A stretch of 64,000 nucleotides of DNA from Lantana camara (lineage: Eukaryota; Streptophyta; Magnoliopsida; Lamiales; Verbenaceae): positions 51,117,001 to 51,181,000 of the forward strand of contig CM074856.1 in NCBI GenBank assembly GCA_037501455.1, given 5' to 3'. Shown here piece after piece: positions 22,664-35,531 of this stretch (position 1 is the first letter of the stretch; each line of letters starts with the position of its first letter). The translations under genes and the position numbers were made by a program. The notes below the pieces were generated by a model. It saw only the letters and a program-made list of their open reading frames with translations. It had not been told where the DNA came from and did not search any database.

Positions 22664-25600
22664 CGTGCTCTAGATATATACATGCATTGATATGATGCAT
22701 GTGATGCATAATTTTAAATCTAATACTGTGCACGTAAATTCTGTCAAAGGAGGCTGGTTTTTAAGTGGGACCGTTGTGACCCCTCCAGTGTTTCCTGGGA
22801 ATTTACGTGGAATGGTAATTTTTTGGGAATCGATTTCAATAAACTTCCTGGTTAATTACCGAATCAGTAAACATGATTTAAATTATGAGATAATTTATTT
22901 ATAACATGTTTACTTTATGCCATTTATTTTAAGCATGATAATTATGTGATAATTATAACAACAAGCTTAATTGATTTAATTTATGGCATATTTATTTTGT
23001 GTCATTTAAAATTTTAAGCATGATAATTATGTGATAATTATATGAAAGCATGCTTAATTATTTTATTTTATGGCATGATCATGATAATATGAGATATTAT
23101 GATATTTACAATTATGCATATTTTATTTAATGTGATTAAATAGCATTGTTTAATAGAGATTAGACGCGATGCATAATTGAACTAATATTTTTCGGCCTAA
23201 TTAATAAATAGTTATTAAATTGCCTTAAAATATTATTATTGGGATTATAAATATGATTTAGTAATCCTAGTGGGAGGGTATTAATTAGATTAATTACTTC
23301 CAACAATAAGACGCCAAAAGTGATTATTAAATAATCAAAAGATAATCCACACCTTTTAAAAATTCAAGTGGGAGCGAGATGAAAAGAGTTGAATTCTCAC
23401 GGCCTCCATTACCCGTCTATAGTATAGTGGATGTATACTACTCCCTTCAGCGGGTATACATTCGCGGTATACAAGATTAGACTTCCACGGATAGAATGAA
23501 ATACGGGAAAATCAGCTCGACCACGCCTCCGTGGAGTGTCTTCACCTACTCGTACGGACTTCTAGGTAATGGTGCACACTTGACTGAGTAATGTATTAAC
23601 CTCCCTTCGGAGCTCTGTTACATTTACTTAGAGGCCAAGGGTTGACGTGGTGAATTAACATTGTTTGGTAAGAGTTGTCTAGATGACATGTTAATTAAGA
23701 ATAGTTCTTGCTTTTCTAAGTGGTTTTCGACCTCGCCTCCGGGGAGTCAACTGCAGCTAGTTAAGTCACCATTGCGTAAATCAAAATGCTTACGTGGATT
23801 TCATTTATTGGTTGGACGCAGAAGAAAGTGAAATACATAATCATAACTTGCATTTATTTATTTATTTCAGTTTTATAATTACGATCTCTCTTAGCCCACT
23901 CCAAACTGTATGTCTATAAGGAAATAGGCTAGTAAGGGTTCAACTACGCTGACTAAGTAATGAATCTTGACATCGTATTGAGACATGAAAGTTTACGTAC
24001 TCACTGAACCTTATCCGAAAATTTCGGAAACTACAACCAGTCAGGATTAGAAAGACGGTTATTCTAAATAGATCAAGTGTGATGATCTGGCTAGTCTTAT
24101 ATCCTGACATCTGTTTTAAATGTTCTTGAGCATCAAACACATGAGATGTCTACTGCTAAGAACATGTGTTGAAGACAGAGTCGTACGTAGGTACGAGCCG
24201 TGAAAACGGTTGTTAGTTAAAGATGTTTGAAGGATCACTGTTTCCTAATCATATTATGAATATGATAGCTAATCTGAATGAGATTGAAAGCCTCTGTGCT
24301 TAAAGAGACAATCTTAACAGATAGGATACGATCCTATACTCTCTGCCTAAGTCATTTGAACGTTCAAGATTATTTTAAATAATTTTTTAAAACCAATGAA
24401 CGACCTCAATGTGGCAGAAAGGGTGATATAGACTAAGGGAAAAGTTCTCTTTAATCAGACATCAATATCCACGGGCTAGAAAGCCAGTAAGTGGAAGAAA
24501 GAAAAGGAAAAGTTCCCAATCGAAGGTTCAGAAATAGAAAGTCAAATCCGACAATGGAAAAGTGTTTCTATTTCGGTGGTAATGGGTATTGGAAAAGGAA
24601 ATTATCCAAAATACTTAGTCTGTCTGTTTGTTACGCCATTTAGATAATATATGAAGATATCTTACTCGTTGAAAATATGTTTAGTTGGAAATTCACCGGA
24701 CTCCTGGTATGTGAATTTGAGATCAACTAATCATATTTGCAAGTTATTGCGAAGATTCAAACCAACCAGAAAGGTTGAAAAACGGCTAACACATAACTAC
24801 TGCTCGGGGATAATACAAGTGTAATTGTATTAGCAGTAAAGACTATAAAGTCGTATTTTGGCAAAAGGGTTTTAATATTATACGTGCCATATATACAGAA
24901 ATTTAATTTCTGTAAGTTATTTGATAACTAATAGTTTAATTGTTTGTTTTGAACAAAAGTTTACCACTAAGCAAAATAAAAGGTTTATTTGCTCTGGCAC
25001 AATAAAAGATGGTCTTTTATACATCAATGAAAACCCTAATTCAAGTTTAACATTAAGAAGCTTGACCTACCATCTAAGAAGAAAAACTTCTTCGTGGCAC
25101 CTATCTATTGGTCAATTGAATCTGAATAGGATCCAAAGACTGATTGTTGAGTCCTATTGACTTGAAAATAGTATCAATCTGCGAATCCTATTTAGAAGGT
25201 TAAAATGACCAAGAAACCTTTTTGAGACAAAAGGTATTTAAGCCATGAAGTTGCTTGTGTCAGTTCATACGAATATGTGATCCTATGATTATTCAAGCAA
25301 GAGGAAGTTTTGGATATTTCATCATTCGTTTGAATGATTACTCTAGATACATATATTTTTATTTGATGAGACTTAAGTCTGTAATTGTTGAAGAGTTCAA
25401 AGAATATAAGACTGAAGTCAAAGAATCAAATTAGAAAACATATCAAGGCACTTCGATTAGGTCGAAGTAGTGATAAGTATCTAAGTTCAGAGTTAAATAG
25501 AATTTCTCAAATGAGATTGGATCTCAACTATATATATGAGATACGTCTTAGCAAAGATGTATTGCAGAAAGGAGAAATAGAACTCTGATAATGATGGTAA

Positions 25601-26948
25601 GATTCATGAAGAGTCATGCTACCCTATGAATTTCGTTTTGGGGTCTTGCACACAAAACGACAAACCTAGTTCTATCTAAGTCAGTTCCTAAAACACTGAT
25701 GGATCTGTAGCTAGGGTGAAAACCCTGTATCTTTTATCTTCGGATTTAAGGTAGCCTGGTCCACGAGTTAAGGATGGATCCTAACAAGTTAGAATAAAGA
25801 ACAAAGGTTTACTTGTTCTAAGGTTATCCTAAGAAAAACAAGAGGTGGTATATTTTGTAATTTGAGAAATCACAAAAGATGTTTGTGAATATTTCAAAGA
25901 TAATTACATAGATAACCGCAAAGGGTAGAAGCAGAGTAGTGTTAAAAGAAATAACAGTATTAGATACTGATTTCCATAAACCCGTGATGACTGAAAATAC
26001 CAAATACAACATGTGATGTAGAGACGTGTACACGAGAGCATCATTATAGTGGGAGGATTGTCAGGACACCTGACAAGATACCTAAGATTAGCCCAAGTGG
26101 TTGAATCTAACGTATCTGATCCTATCACGTGTAATGAAGCTGTAAAAGATATAGACACTGACCGTTTGGTCAATATCCATGGAATCTAAGTTAGAATATC
26201 TGTATTCTAACAAAGTCTTGAACTTGTAGAGGCGCCTGAAGGCATTAAACCCTATTAGATACAATTGGGTTCTACAAAACGATAAAAGGATAAATGGACG
26301 AAAAAGTAGAGACTTTAGAGCAAACTTATGGCAAGGGATTTTACCCAGAAAGAAGAAATCATTTATGAGGTCTTCTCGCCTATAGAAATGCTTAAGTCCA
26401 TTATCCTCTCCATTTTATCTCATCATCAATTATGAGATTAAATAAATGGATGTAAAGACTATGTTCTTGAACGGGCAACTTCAAGAAAAAGATATACATG
26501 GCATAACCTGAAGGCTTCACAGCCAGAAATCAGGTACATATAATGTTAGCTTAATAGATCGATTTATGATATTAAGCAAGCGTCCAGATTATGGAGCATC
26601 ATAATTAAAGAGGCAATTTAAATTCTTTGAATTTGTGCAATTGCCTGATGAACCATGTGTGTACAAATGATATCAAGATAATGTTGTAACGTTTTCATTT
26701 TGTACGTAAACAATATTCTGCTCTTAGGGAATGATGCAAGAATTTTGTCAGTGGTCAAGATTTGGATGTCAAATCATTTTGGCAAGAAAAGACCTATGTG
26801 AAACCAATGTTATTCCAAGGATCAGAATTCTATCGTGATCATAGGAATAAGGAGATTGGTTTATCACAAGAAGCATATATAGATAAGATCTGGTAAGGTA
26901 TAATATGACAGATTCCAAAAAAGGTTCATTACCTTTTAGATTTGGAAT
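22664..26948 (+). pseudogene. Copia A internal region, decayed gag-pol (left part, copy 1)
   Basis: No frame longer than about 90 codons survives, but blocks of copia gag-pol remain in order. There is a zinc-knuckle-like CFYFGGNG at about 24566. A protease-like DSWYVNL...NHIC follows near 24695-24745, and an LNLNRIQRL pre-integrase-like block near 25118. The integrase block GYFIIRLNDYSRYIYFYLM lies at about 25313, and RT fragments include MDVKTMFLNGQLQEK (about 26446) and a YVNNILLLGN remnant of the YVDD box (about 26703). The YVDD aspartates are lost. Everything before about 24400 is leader or unrecognisable gag. The region is interrupted at 26953 by the gypsy element and continues at 38345. 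Confidence 0.75.
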
Positions 26949-26953
26949 TTATC
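26949..26953. repeat. Gypsy target-site duplication, left copy (ttatc)
   Basis: The same 5 bp ttatc occurs directly after the 3' LTR at 38340-38344. This proves one insertion event into the copia RT region. Confidence 0.95.
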
Positions 26954-29761
26954 TGTGACAGCCCAGATCAGGGCCAAGTTGAGAATGGCAAGATAAGGGT
27001 ATAAGAAAGCGTTTATAAGCTTCGATCCATTTAAATTATTTCATGCATTACATCCCTATGTGATTTATATGTTTTTATAAGTTATATTTTCAGTTTTGGA
27101 ATTTTATATTTCAAATCTCGTATCACTATTCATCCATCGAGCCGATATTTCATTATTTCACTCGTAGAGCCATAGAAGGTTGAAACCTAAATTTTTATAA
27201 AGCTTATACTTGATTTATATGGCCTGAAACCATTTTCGGAATTTTAGGTCAAAATTACCATTTTTGCCCCCAAAATCACTATTCATTATAAAAATTAGGT
27301 TTTCGCTCGGGACACTTTTTCATATCCAATATTACAGTCAAATGAATCGTTAAATTATTTTATGAATTTTGATATCATCCTTGAATCCTAATTTTCATCC
27401 TAACTCTGTTTATATCAAAAACTACTCCGAAACCATAATTACTATTCGTGTCATTAGACGACTTTTTATCCGTCCACTTTTTGATATCCAATATTATAGT
27501 CAAAATGATCCTTGATTTATTTCATGAACTTTGATATCTTAATCAACCCCAAATTCCAACCGTGGCATGTATTATAAAGATTTCTAATTCAATGTTTATA
27601 ATATTTTTTTTTTTATCAAATTATTACATAATTACCCTAAGTCATCTCTTACATCATGCTTTGAAAGATCAGGCTGTTAATCATCCAAGGATAAGAATTT
27701 CCTACACATTTCCTTATCTCCAGAGATTACGTGAGTCATGCAATTTCCATAATGCCTTTTATATCCCAAAATTCCAACTATAAATACCTTCCTTCATTGT
27801 CATATTCGGCACACCACTGAAAGCACCAAATCTCTCTCTTTTCTTCGAACTCACGAGAGCTGCTAGTTTCTCAATAGGGTTAGTTTCCTTTTCTTTTACA
27901 CTTTAATTCTTACTTTAGTTAATGCTTACAAAATATATATATTATTGTTAATTTATGCTTAATTAATGCTTTAATATAGAATTATGGTTTTATTATAATG
28001 TCTCGTAATCATGTTTTATAAGTTAGTGTTTCATAGTTAATAAATTAGCAATACTAATTTGCGTACATTTGCAAAATCTTATTTAAAAAATTTCATGTTT
28101 AGTATATATTATAGTTTAAATAATGTTAGGTATTTATAAATATGTTCTTGCAAATTTGAATAAATGCATGCATAGGGAATTAAAATTTTGAATTTATATT
28201 TCATGCAAAGTTGTTATATCTTGATTATTTATGCTTTAATTATATATTAGGATCATGATAGTGATCAAGCAATATGCCTAGACCCCTTGTGATCATTCAA
28301 GTAGTAATTTTGAATATTAAACTTGATTTATTCTTAGGAACTTATGATTAGGTTCATAACTTGATTAATAATTATTCAATTAGAAAATAAAATTTAATAG
28401 TATCACTTTAATTAGAGAATTCACTTAAACATTTAAATTCTAGAATATAGGAACTTCCTTGTATAATTGCTAGTACTCCTTGTTTATATTCCTTCATATT
28501 CTCATACTTCATTAGCATAGTAAGAACTTAGACTTAAGCTTGTAGTAGTTTACTACTTTCAGGCAAAGTTAATATCGAGCAGTGGGATCCTCAAGACTTT
28601 GTGTGATCTCAAAATCGTACTAGGTGAGGTTTAAAATATTTTCAACTGGAATCATGACTATATATATAAAAATGTTTTGGCCTACCCAAGTATTGATTTG
28701 TTTATCTCCCTATTTATATAATACTATCCCTTGTTGGGAAAAAAATAATTTCAATATAAAATTATACTCTTCTAATATTCAAATCAAGGTTTTATCTTGA
28801 AATATTCTCGTATTGTTAAGCAAGTAAAATCTATTGTTTCATGTGGGCCCGGCGGTTATGGTAGAGTAATAGACCGGGAGGCGTGCGCCAATGGCTATTA
28901 CAATACCGGCCGCCAACTAGACCTTGATGATGGTTTAATCGGAGGTTGGTTACTCCATATCAAGTGTCGGGAAAGGTACGTCCCTCCCAACATCTTGTAT
29001 ATCGTCACTAGGGTTTGCTCCCCTATGTGACACCCGGAGGAAGAAGGTTGGTTTTATCATGTTTTATTGAGTATCGACACCTTGATCAGTGCCGCTACTA
29101 ATTTATTGATTTTTTTAAGGAGTTAAGGTTGGAGACTGCCTAACTTGCGGGCATAAAAATATTCTTGTCAAGTGGTTCATACCTTTCAAAATATAACATA
29201 TAATTCCCTTATTCCCTGTTATTTGAAAAATCAATATGAACCAAATATTGTTATTGATTTATTGTTTCTCGATCTTGTTGGTGAAGGCTCTACTCCTTTA
29301 AAACTCATGATATTTATAAGCTCAATTATCCCTTCACTTAGTCACTTTGACTAACCCTCCTATTCTTTCCAATTCATGATTTCAGGTATTTTGCTGAACG
29401 ACGCTTTAGAGGTATCTTGAAGCTCTAAGGTGTCATAGTTTATATTATCAGGATTTCTTTTGGTGTGCTTAAATCTTGAGTATGTACATAGTACATTATG
29501 CTGCTTGCATACTCTATTTTGCCTTAATACTGTAATGCTCTCGTACGGATACTATCTGTTTAATATTATTGGCTTTGTGTGTGGTATTCCTTATTCATGT
29601 TTTAAAAGTTTTAAATTTTTACTATCTTCCGCTGCATTGTTACTTTTATACTCTGTTATCGTACTGTCTTGTCCGTTCGCCGGAGTATCTCTCGGGTGCT
29701 AGGTCTCACATCCACTCGAGAAATACAACGGTGCGGGGTTGTAGTGTTTAGGGGCGCTACA
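26954..29761 (+). repeat. Gypsy 5' LTR (2808 bp)
   Basis: It starts tgtgacagccc and ends gcgctaca. A TATA box at 27779-27786 leaves about 1.95 kb of R/U5 downstream of the likely start site. That transcribed part contains consensus splice-like sites (donor about 27879, acceptor 28561-28562, donor 28624, acceptor 29384-29385). Small open frames inside it are duplicated in the other LTR and show no protein motif. Confidence 0.95.
27779..27786 (+). promoter_or_regulatory. Gypsy LTR TATA box
   Basis: The sequence tataaata in ccaactataaatacc is followed by a CT-rich likely start region. The same motif lies at 36357-36364 in the 3' LTR. Confidence 0.65.
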
Positions 29762-29768
29762 GCTGAGT

Positions 29769-29780
29769 TGGTATCAGAGC
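29769..29780 (+). promoter_or_regulatory. Gypsy primer binding site
   Basis: tggtatcagagc, complementary to the 3' end of initiator tRNA-Met, lies 7 bases after the LTR end. It primes minus-strand DNA synthesis. Confidence 0.85.
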
Positions 29781-29883
29781 ATCAGGTTGAGTTAAGAAGA
29801 GACTTAACCTTAGATGCTCTAAGCTTGAGGGACTGCTTCACTTTTACTCTAGTATTTACCTTCTAAATTACTTCCTTATAGCG

Positions 29884-30585
29884 ATGGCTGGCCATGATGA
29901 GGATCCATACCAGCAGGCTCATGCGTGGTTTGAGGTGTATGAGGCACCCAGGACAGTGGCAGTTACCCGTCGGGGCGGTGCTAGGTATTATAATTGGCGT
30001 AGGGCTCGACAGGTTGCTCGAGGCAGAGGTCGTGGGGTACGTCAGGGTAATGCGTACCCTAATCGAGTGGTGCATATGCTAGAGACAGAGAGGGATTCAT
30101 ACTTTCTTGATTACCAGAGGACTAGAGAGTTCCAGCTTCAGGCTATCAGATACCATGATATAGCTGATCAGAATGCGACTGACCGTGACTTGGCTAGAGA
30201 GCAGTTGACAGCATTAGAGACTGAGATCACTGGGATGACTGCTCGCATGGCAGAGCTCCAGTCTGACCTGATTTCCATGACTATACACAGAGATGCTTCC
30301 CTGGAGACACACCAGCAGTATGTTTCTCGTATGAGGGCTCGACTTCAGGAGGCCTATCAGTTGACTGATGAGCAGGCCGCACAGGAGGCCTTGGCACAGT
30401 CTGGCGAGGAGGAGGAGGACTATCCTGAGCAGGGTGAGGATGTGCCCGAGCCAGATGAGGATCAGGTTGTTCAGATGGAGGACGCTGAGCCTTTGGAGGC
30501 AGAGAGCCCAGCTGCTATCGTTGATCTTGACCCAGTTGATGGTGTTGCTGGAGTTGTGGCAGATGACCGCCAGGGGGGAGCTTGA
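29884..30585 (+). CDS. Additional ORF upstream of gag in the chromovirus (233 aa, unknown)
   Basis: This is the first ATG-initiated long frame after the primer site, in a favourable context (gcgATGGct). The N-terminus is rich in Arg/Gly (RRGGARYYNWRRAR, RGRGRG). Residues about 95-165 look like a helical coiled coil rich in Glu, Leu and Gln. The C-terminal 70 residues are strongly acidic (EEEEDYPEQGEDVPEPDEDQ). I recognise no gag, protease or pol motif. It ends in TGA 475 bp before the gag ATG and is not in frame continuity with it. Extra ORFs ahead of gag are known in Tat/Ogre gypsy elements, but this pol ends in a chromodomain and is not of that type. It could be an accessory protein or a captured sequence. 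Function is unknown. Confidence 0.6.
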   Translation: MAGHDEDPYQQAHAWFEVYEAPRTVAVTRRGGARYYNWRRARQVARGRGRGVRQGNAYPNRVVHMLETERDSYFLDYQRTREFQLQAIRYHDIADQNATDRDLAREQLTALETEITGMTARMAELQSDLISMTIHRDASLETHQQYVSRMRARLQEAYQLTDEQAAQEALAQSGEEEEDYPEQGEDVPEPDEDQVVQMEDAEPLEAESPAAIVDLDPVDGVAGVVADDRQGGA

Positions 30586-30922
30586 GCCCAGTTTGTTTGG
30601 GGCATTGTATATAGGACAGGTGCATGAGGGGATGTATATAGCAGCTAGTGGAGGGGATCCCCGCTTTTTGGACAGCAGCATGTAGCTTAGTAGGCCGGAG
30701 GCCTAGGTATTGGAGAGCAGAGAGTTGTAGGGTGTAACTCGAGGTAGATCGGGTCCACCCCATTTTGCGTTTTTGTTAAAAGTGTAGCTCTTTAAAGCTT
30801 TTCCAATTCTGATGCATATATATATGACAGGCTTTTTGCGGCTTTACATTACTGTCTTTTACTGCTTTTCATACTTGTTCACATCAGGAGTCTTAGAGTT
30901 GCTTCAAGATACCAACAGGGCC

Positions 30923-31052
30923 GTAAGTGGATCATTTCATTTCATTATGTGCTTTATGTGTATTGATCTCATTGCTATTTATTGCCTTGATGACAATCTG
31001 TGGTCATTCTTAACCATCATGCACTATATTTTCTATGCAACTTTGATTTCAG
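30923..31052 (+). other. Candidate intron just before the gag ATG
   Basis: A strong donor (gcc|gtaagt, 30923) and a pyrimidine-containing acceptor (tttgatttcag, ending 31052) enclose 130 bp and end 7 bases before the gag ATG at 31060. Removing it would drop short upstream ATGs, including the one at 31000. Inferred from consensus only. Confidence 0.35.
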
Positions 31053-31059
31053 CTTCACA

Positions 31060-34000
31060 ATGCCTCCGCGTAGAGCTCCGCGTGATCGCACTCCACAACC
31101 ACCTCTAGGAGGATTCCCTTTGCCACCGCCAGCTCCAGAAGGAAACCCAGAATTTATTGAGGCTTTAAGACAGTTTTTCCGTACTTGCGCACCAGGACAC
31201 AATCTTGCTAACGAGAGGTCATTGGAAAGGTTCCTTCGAATGAACCCTCCGAAGTTCTTTGGGGAACCTAACGATATCAAGGCAGAGAATTGGATAGCTA
31301 GTATAGAAAAGATTTACGAAGCAATGGACATATTTCCTGAGGAGCGAGAGCGGGTTCAGTATGCGACCTTCCTATTGGAAGGGGCGGCATTAAGTTGGTG
31401 GAAACATGTTAAGCAGACATGGGTGGAAGCTGAGATTGATTATAATTGGACAGAATTTGTTCGAGAATTTCATCATAAATACATTCCGCAAGTGACAAGA
31501 GATGCTCGAGAGGCTGAGTTTATGAATCTGGTGCAAGGATACATGTCAGTAGCTGAATATGAGGCTAAATTTGTTCGGCTAATACAATATGCACCACATA
31601 TCTTAAACGATGAGCGACGCAAGATGAAACGGTTTATTGATGGACTCAAGCCAGACCTTCGATGGGCATTGGCTTCACTGGACATTGAATCTTACAATAG
31701 GGCAGTGGATAAAGCCCTACAAACTGAGTCAGCTCATAAGAATATTCGACTGGCATTCAATCGTTCAGGTCCACCCCAGAACAAAACTACCCAGGGATCA
31801 AAACGCCCAGTAGAGTCATCGAATCAAAAATCAGGAAAGAAACCCATGCAAGCTCAACAGAAGCCCCCACAAGCACCAACTAAAACCCAAGAAGAGATTA
31901 CTTGTGAGTTCTGTCACAAGCCAGGGCACACTGAACAGGAATGCCGAAAGAAGGCCGGTACATGCTTATGGTGTGGACATCCTGATCACCAGTTTAATGA
32001 ATGTCCAAAAAGACCTGGGCAGAAGGGTCAAGGAAAGGCTACTGTGGGAACATCTGGAAAGCCGCTAGTTAAGGGCAGAGCGTATGCGCTGGATGGAAAC
32101 GTGGATCCGGACCCTTCTGATGTCGTTGAAGGTACGGTACACATTCAAAACACACCAGTTAATGTTTTATACGACCCTGGTGCCACGCATTCATTCATTG
32201 CATCAAATTTATGTGCGCGTTTAAATTATCCACTTGAACAACTGCCATACAACTTCGAAGTAAGTTCCCCTTTAGGGACTTGCCTCTTAACGGATCAAGT
32301 ATGTAAACGCTGCCCTATACGAATTGGTAACTACTATTATCCGATGGATCTTATCAAACTCCCAATATCAAGATACGGAATTATCTTGGGCATGGATTGG
32401 CTCTACAAGTATCACGCTAAGTTAGACTGCTTTAAGAAAGAAATCATCTTAGGAAAAGATGAAAGTTGGACTTCAGAAGTGAAGACAGAGCAGTTGGCAT
32501 TAGTCTCGGCAATAGAAGCAAAGAAGCTAATTCAAAAAGGAGACACGGGATTCATTGCCTATCTCCTTAATAGGCCAAAGGACCAGCTCAAGATCGAGGA
32601 AGTGGAAATAGTTAACGAGTTCTTGGATGTGTTCCCCGAACATTTAGACTCGTTACCTCCTGATCGCGAGTTAGAATTTGTGATCAATACAATCCCGGGA
32701 GCCGAGCCATTTTCGAAGACACCATACCGAATGGCTCCAGCGGAACTCCAAGAATTGAGAAAGCAACTTGATGAGCTAATTGGATCAGGCTATATTCGTC
32801 CTAGCACATCTCCATGGGGAGCGCCCGTACTATTTGTCAAAAAGAAGGATGGGACATTGCGCCTATGCATCGATTACCGGGAACTTAATCGAATGACTGT
32901 AAAGAACAAGTACCCTCTCCCTCATATCGAGGAGTTATTCGATATCCTGCAAGGATCTCGAGTGTATTCCAAGTTAGATTTGAGACAGGGGTACTACCAG
33001 CTGAAGGTCAATGAGGAGGATATTCCTAAGACAGCTTTTAATAGCCGCTACGGACACTTTGAGTTCGTAGTAATGCCGTTTGGACTGACAAATGCACCCG
33101 CCCCATTTATGGACATGATGCATCGAATATTTCGACCATATCTAGATAAGTTTGTGGTCATTTTTATCGATGACATCCTGGTGTTTTCAAAGACACCAGA
33201 GGAGCATGCTGAACATCTCCGTTTAGTGTTGGGCACTTTGCTGGATCACAAGCTATATGCAAAGTTCAGCAAATGCGAATTTTGGCTGGAGAAAGTCGCA
33301 TTTCTTGGACATATAATTTCTGGTTCAGGGGTTGAAGTTGACCCTTCAAAAGTTGAAACAATAATGGATTGGAAAACCCCAAGGAATCCGTCAGAAGTAA
33401 GGAGCTTCCTAGGGCTCGCAGGCTATTATAGGAGATTCGTAAAGGATTTCTCAAAAATAGCCGCATCCCTCACACGATTGACGAGGAAAGAAGAAAAGTT
33501 TGAATGGACAGAGAAGTGCGAGAGGAGTTTTCAAGAATTGAAGCAGAGATTGACAACTGCACCAGTACTTATCTTACCGGATGGAAAAGAAGGATATACG
33601 GTTTACACTGATGCCTCCAAAGAAGGGTTAGGATGTGTACTGATGCAACATGGAAAGGTTATAGCATACGCTTCACGGAAACTCAAACCTCACGAGAATA
33701 ACTACCCGACGCATGATTTAGAGTTGGCAGCGGTTATATTCGCCCTTGCCAAATGGAGACACTATCTATATGGAGTTACTTTCGAGGTCTTCACGGACCA
33801 TAAAAGCTTACGCTATCTATTCACTCAAAAGGAGCTGAATATGAGACAAAGGAGATGGATGGAGTTTCTGGAAGACTACGACTGTATAATCCAGTACCAT
33901 CCTGGAAAGGCCAACGTTGTAGCTGACGCTTTAAGTCGGAAAGCTAGCCTGGCAAAGATTGCAGGAATCCCCGAAGATAATACGAGTAAGTCATTGACAG

Positions 34001-35496
34001 TGATTTCACGTGCTCGATTGGCAAACCTAGTGGTGTTGTCACCACTAAAAGAGAAGGTTAAAGAAGCACAAACTGAAGACGAGTGGATCAAGAAATGTCT
34101 CAAATCCAAGGAGAAGGATCTTGAGATAAAGTTCAGAACTAATAAAGAAGGAATCTTGAGGTACAAGAATCGAGTTTGTGTGCCACCTGCAATCCGAAGA
34201 GAAATTTTAGACGAGGCACATAAAACCCGTTATACGATGCATCCTGGAGGAACCAAGATGTATCAAGACCTCAAGAAGCATTTCTGGTGGAATGGAATGA
34301 AAAGAGACATAGCCGACTATGTCAAGAAGTGCTTAACATGTCAGAAGGTTAAAGCAGAACACCAGAAACCAGGAGGAATGTTGCAACCACTACCGATTCC
34401 TACTTGGAAATGGGATCAAATAACCATGGATTTCGTCACAGGACTACCAAAGGTCAATGGTGGTTTTGATAGCATTTGGGTCATCATCGATAGATTAACT
34501 AAATCAGCACACTTCTTGCCGGTTAAGACAACTGATAAGGTCAATTCCTTAGCAAAGCTCTATCACAAGGAGATCGTAAGGTTGCATGGAGTGCCGGCTA
34601 GCATAGTGTCTGATAGGGATCCAAAGTTTACGTCACAACTTTGGCAGAGCATTCAAAAGATGTTGGGCACCAAATTAAATTTTAGCACAGCGGCACATCC
34701 ACAGACTGATGGACAATCAGAGAGGATGATCAAGTACCTAGAGGATATGCTGAGAGCATGTGCTTTGGATTTCCCGGATAGCTGGAAAGATTGTTTGCCT
34801 CTCGTGGAGTTTGCATACAATAATAGCTATCAAGCATCTATTCAGACGGCCCCTTATGAAGCTTTATATGGAAGAAAGTGCAGGTCACCGCTGTATTGGG
34901 ATATGGATGAGGCTAGATGGACTGAGAATGGAATTCAAAGGGCAAATTCTACGAAATGGATAGAAGAGACAACAGAAAAGATAAAAATTATTCAGCAAAG
35001 AATGAAGGCTGCCCAGGATAGGCAGAAAAGTTACGCAGATAGAAGAAGAAGGGACATAGAGTTCGCAGTAGGCGAGAAAGTATTTTTGAAGGCATCACCA
35101 AGAAAAGGGTTTACACGCATTGGGAAAGGTGGTAAGCTGAACCCTAGGTATATAGGACCCTTCGAGATACTGGAACGTGTCGGATCGACAGCATATCGTC
35201 TAGATCTACCGCCAAGCCTCACTGGAATCCACAACGTATTCCATGTGTCCCAACTTCGAAAGTATTTTGCTGATGAGACGCACATACTGCCAGTTGAAGA
35301 AGTACCATTGGAACCCAATTTGACTTACGTGTTAAAACCAGCTAAAGTCTTGGATAAGAAATTCCAAGAGTTGAGGAATCGAAAAATTCCCTTAGTTAAA
35401 ATCCTCTGGAAAGGACACGGTACAGAAGAGCAAACCTGGGAAACCGAGGAAAAGATACGGAAGCATTACCCAGAATTGTTCCAGGGACAGTCGTAG
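31060..35496 (+). CDS. Chromovirus gag-pol polyprotein (1478 aa, intact)
   Basis: A single uninterrupted frame encodes all retrotransposition enzymes. The start is taken at MPPRRAP (31060) because the 20 residues from 31000 look like leader sequence and a splice acceptor precedes 31060. Gag with two CCHC knuckles ([28 protein letters not shown]) spans about residues 283-325. The aspartic protease site is [10 protein letters not shown] at about 370. RT includes YRMAP (about 556), [12 protein letters not shown] and the catalytic FIDD (about 703). RNase H starts at YTDAS (about 848) and ends at ADALSRK. Integrase has an HHCC zinc domain (about 1045-1100) and a DDE triad in MDFVTG, SDRDPKF and GQSERM. 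The C-terminal chromodomain has VKILWKG and TWETEE (about 1440-1475) and probably directs integration to modified chromatin. One odd residue is TNAPAPFM, where TNAPATFM is usual. Confidence 0.95.
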   Translation: MPPRRAPRDRTPQPPLGGFPLPPPAPEGNPEFIEALRQFFRTCAPGHNLANERSLERFLRMNPPKFFGEPNDIKAENWIASIEKIYEAMDIFPEERERVQYATFLLEGAALSWWKHVKQTWVEAEIDYNWTEFVREFHHKYIPQVTRDAREAEFMNLVQGYMSVAEYEAKFVRLIQYAPHILNDERRKMKRFIDGLKPDLRWALASLDIESYNRAVDKALQTESAHKNIRLAFNRSGPPQNKTTQGSKRPVESSNQKSGKKPMQAQQKPPQAPTKTQEEITCEFCHKPGHTEQECRKKAGTCLWCGHPDHQFNECPKRPGQKGQGKATVGTSGKPLVKGRAYALDGNVDPDPSDVVEGTVHIQNTPVNVLYDPGATHSFIASNLCARLNYPLEQLPYNFEVSSPLGTCLLTDQVCKRCPIRIGNYYYPMDLIKLPISRYGIILGMDWLYKYHAKLDCFKKEIILGKDESWTSEVKTEQLALVSAIEAKKLIQKGDTGFIAYLLNRPKDQLKIEEVEIVNEFLDVFPEHLDSLPPDRELEFVINTIPGAEPFSKTPYRMAPAELQELRKQLDELIGSGYIRPSTSPWGAPVLFVKKKDGTLRLCIDYRELNRMTVKNKYPLPHIEELFDILQGSRVYSKLDLRQGYYQLKVNEEDIPKTAFNSRYGHFEFVVMPFGLTNAPAPFMDMMHRIFRPYLDKFVVIFIDDILVFSKTPEEHAEHLRLVLGTLLDHKLYAKFSKCEFWLEKVAFLGHIISGSGVEVDPSKVETIMDWKTPRNPSEVRSFLGLAGYYRRFVKDFSKIAASLTRLTRKEEKFEWTEKCERSFQELKQRLTTAPVLILPDGKEGYTVYTDASKEGLGCVLMQHGKVIAYASRKLKPHENNYPTHDLELAAVIFALAKWRHYLYGVTFEVFTDHKSLRYLFTQKELNMRQRRWMEFLEDYDCIIQYHPGKANVVADALSRKASLAKIAGIPEDNTSKSLTVISRARLANLVVLSPLKEKVKEAQTEDEWIKKCLKSKEKDLEIKFRTNKEGILRYKNRVCVPPAIRREILDEAHKTRYTMHPGGTKMYQDLKKHFWWNGMKRDIADYVKKCLTCQKVKAEHQKPGGMLQPLPIPTWKWDQITMDFVTGLPKVNGGFDSIWVIIDRLTKSAHFLPVKTTDKVNSLAKLYHKEIVRLHGVPASIVSDRDPKFTSQLWQSIQKMLGTKLNFSTAAHPQTDGQSERMIKYLEDMLRACALDFPDSWKDCLPLVEFAYNNSYQASIQTAPYEALYGRKCRSPLYWDMDEARWTENGIQRANSTKWIEETTEKIKIIQQRMKAAQDRQKSYADRRRRDIEFAVGEKVFLKASPRKGFTRIGKGGKLNPRYIGPFEILERVGSTAYRLDLPPSLTGIHNVFHVSQLRKYFADETHILPVEEVPLEPNLTYVLKPAKVLDKKFQELRNRKIPLVKILWKGHGTEEQTWETEEKIRKHYPELFQGQS

Positions 35497-35518
35497 AATC
35501 TGAGGACAGATTCTTTTT

Positions 35519-35530
35519 AAGGAGGGAGGA
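35519..35530 (+). promoter_or_regulatory. Gypsy polypurine tract
   Basis: aaggagggagga lies next to the 3' LTR start (35532). It primes plus-strand DNA synthesis. Confidence 0.85.
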
Positions 35531-35531
35531 T

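Noticed and set aside
27562..29866. Series of 60-80-codon frames in the gypsy LTR, repeated at 36140-38329
   Set aside because: They are identical because the LTRs are identical. None has a motif, and they lie in R/U5.
31000..31059. Start of gag-pol at the first ATG of the open frame (31000)
   Set aside because: The 20 residues before MPPRRAP are hydrophobic leader translation crossing a splice-like acceptor. The ATG at 31060 begins the gag-like sequence.
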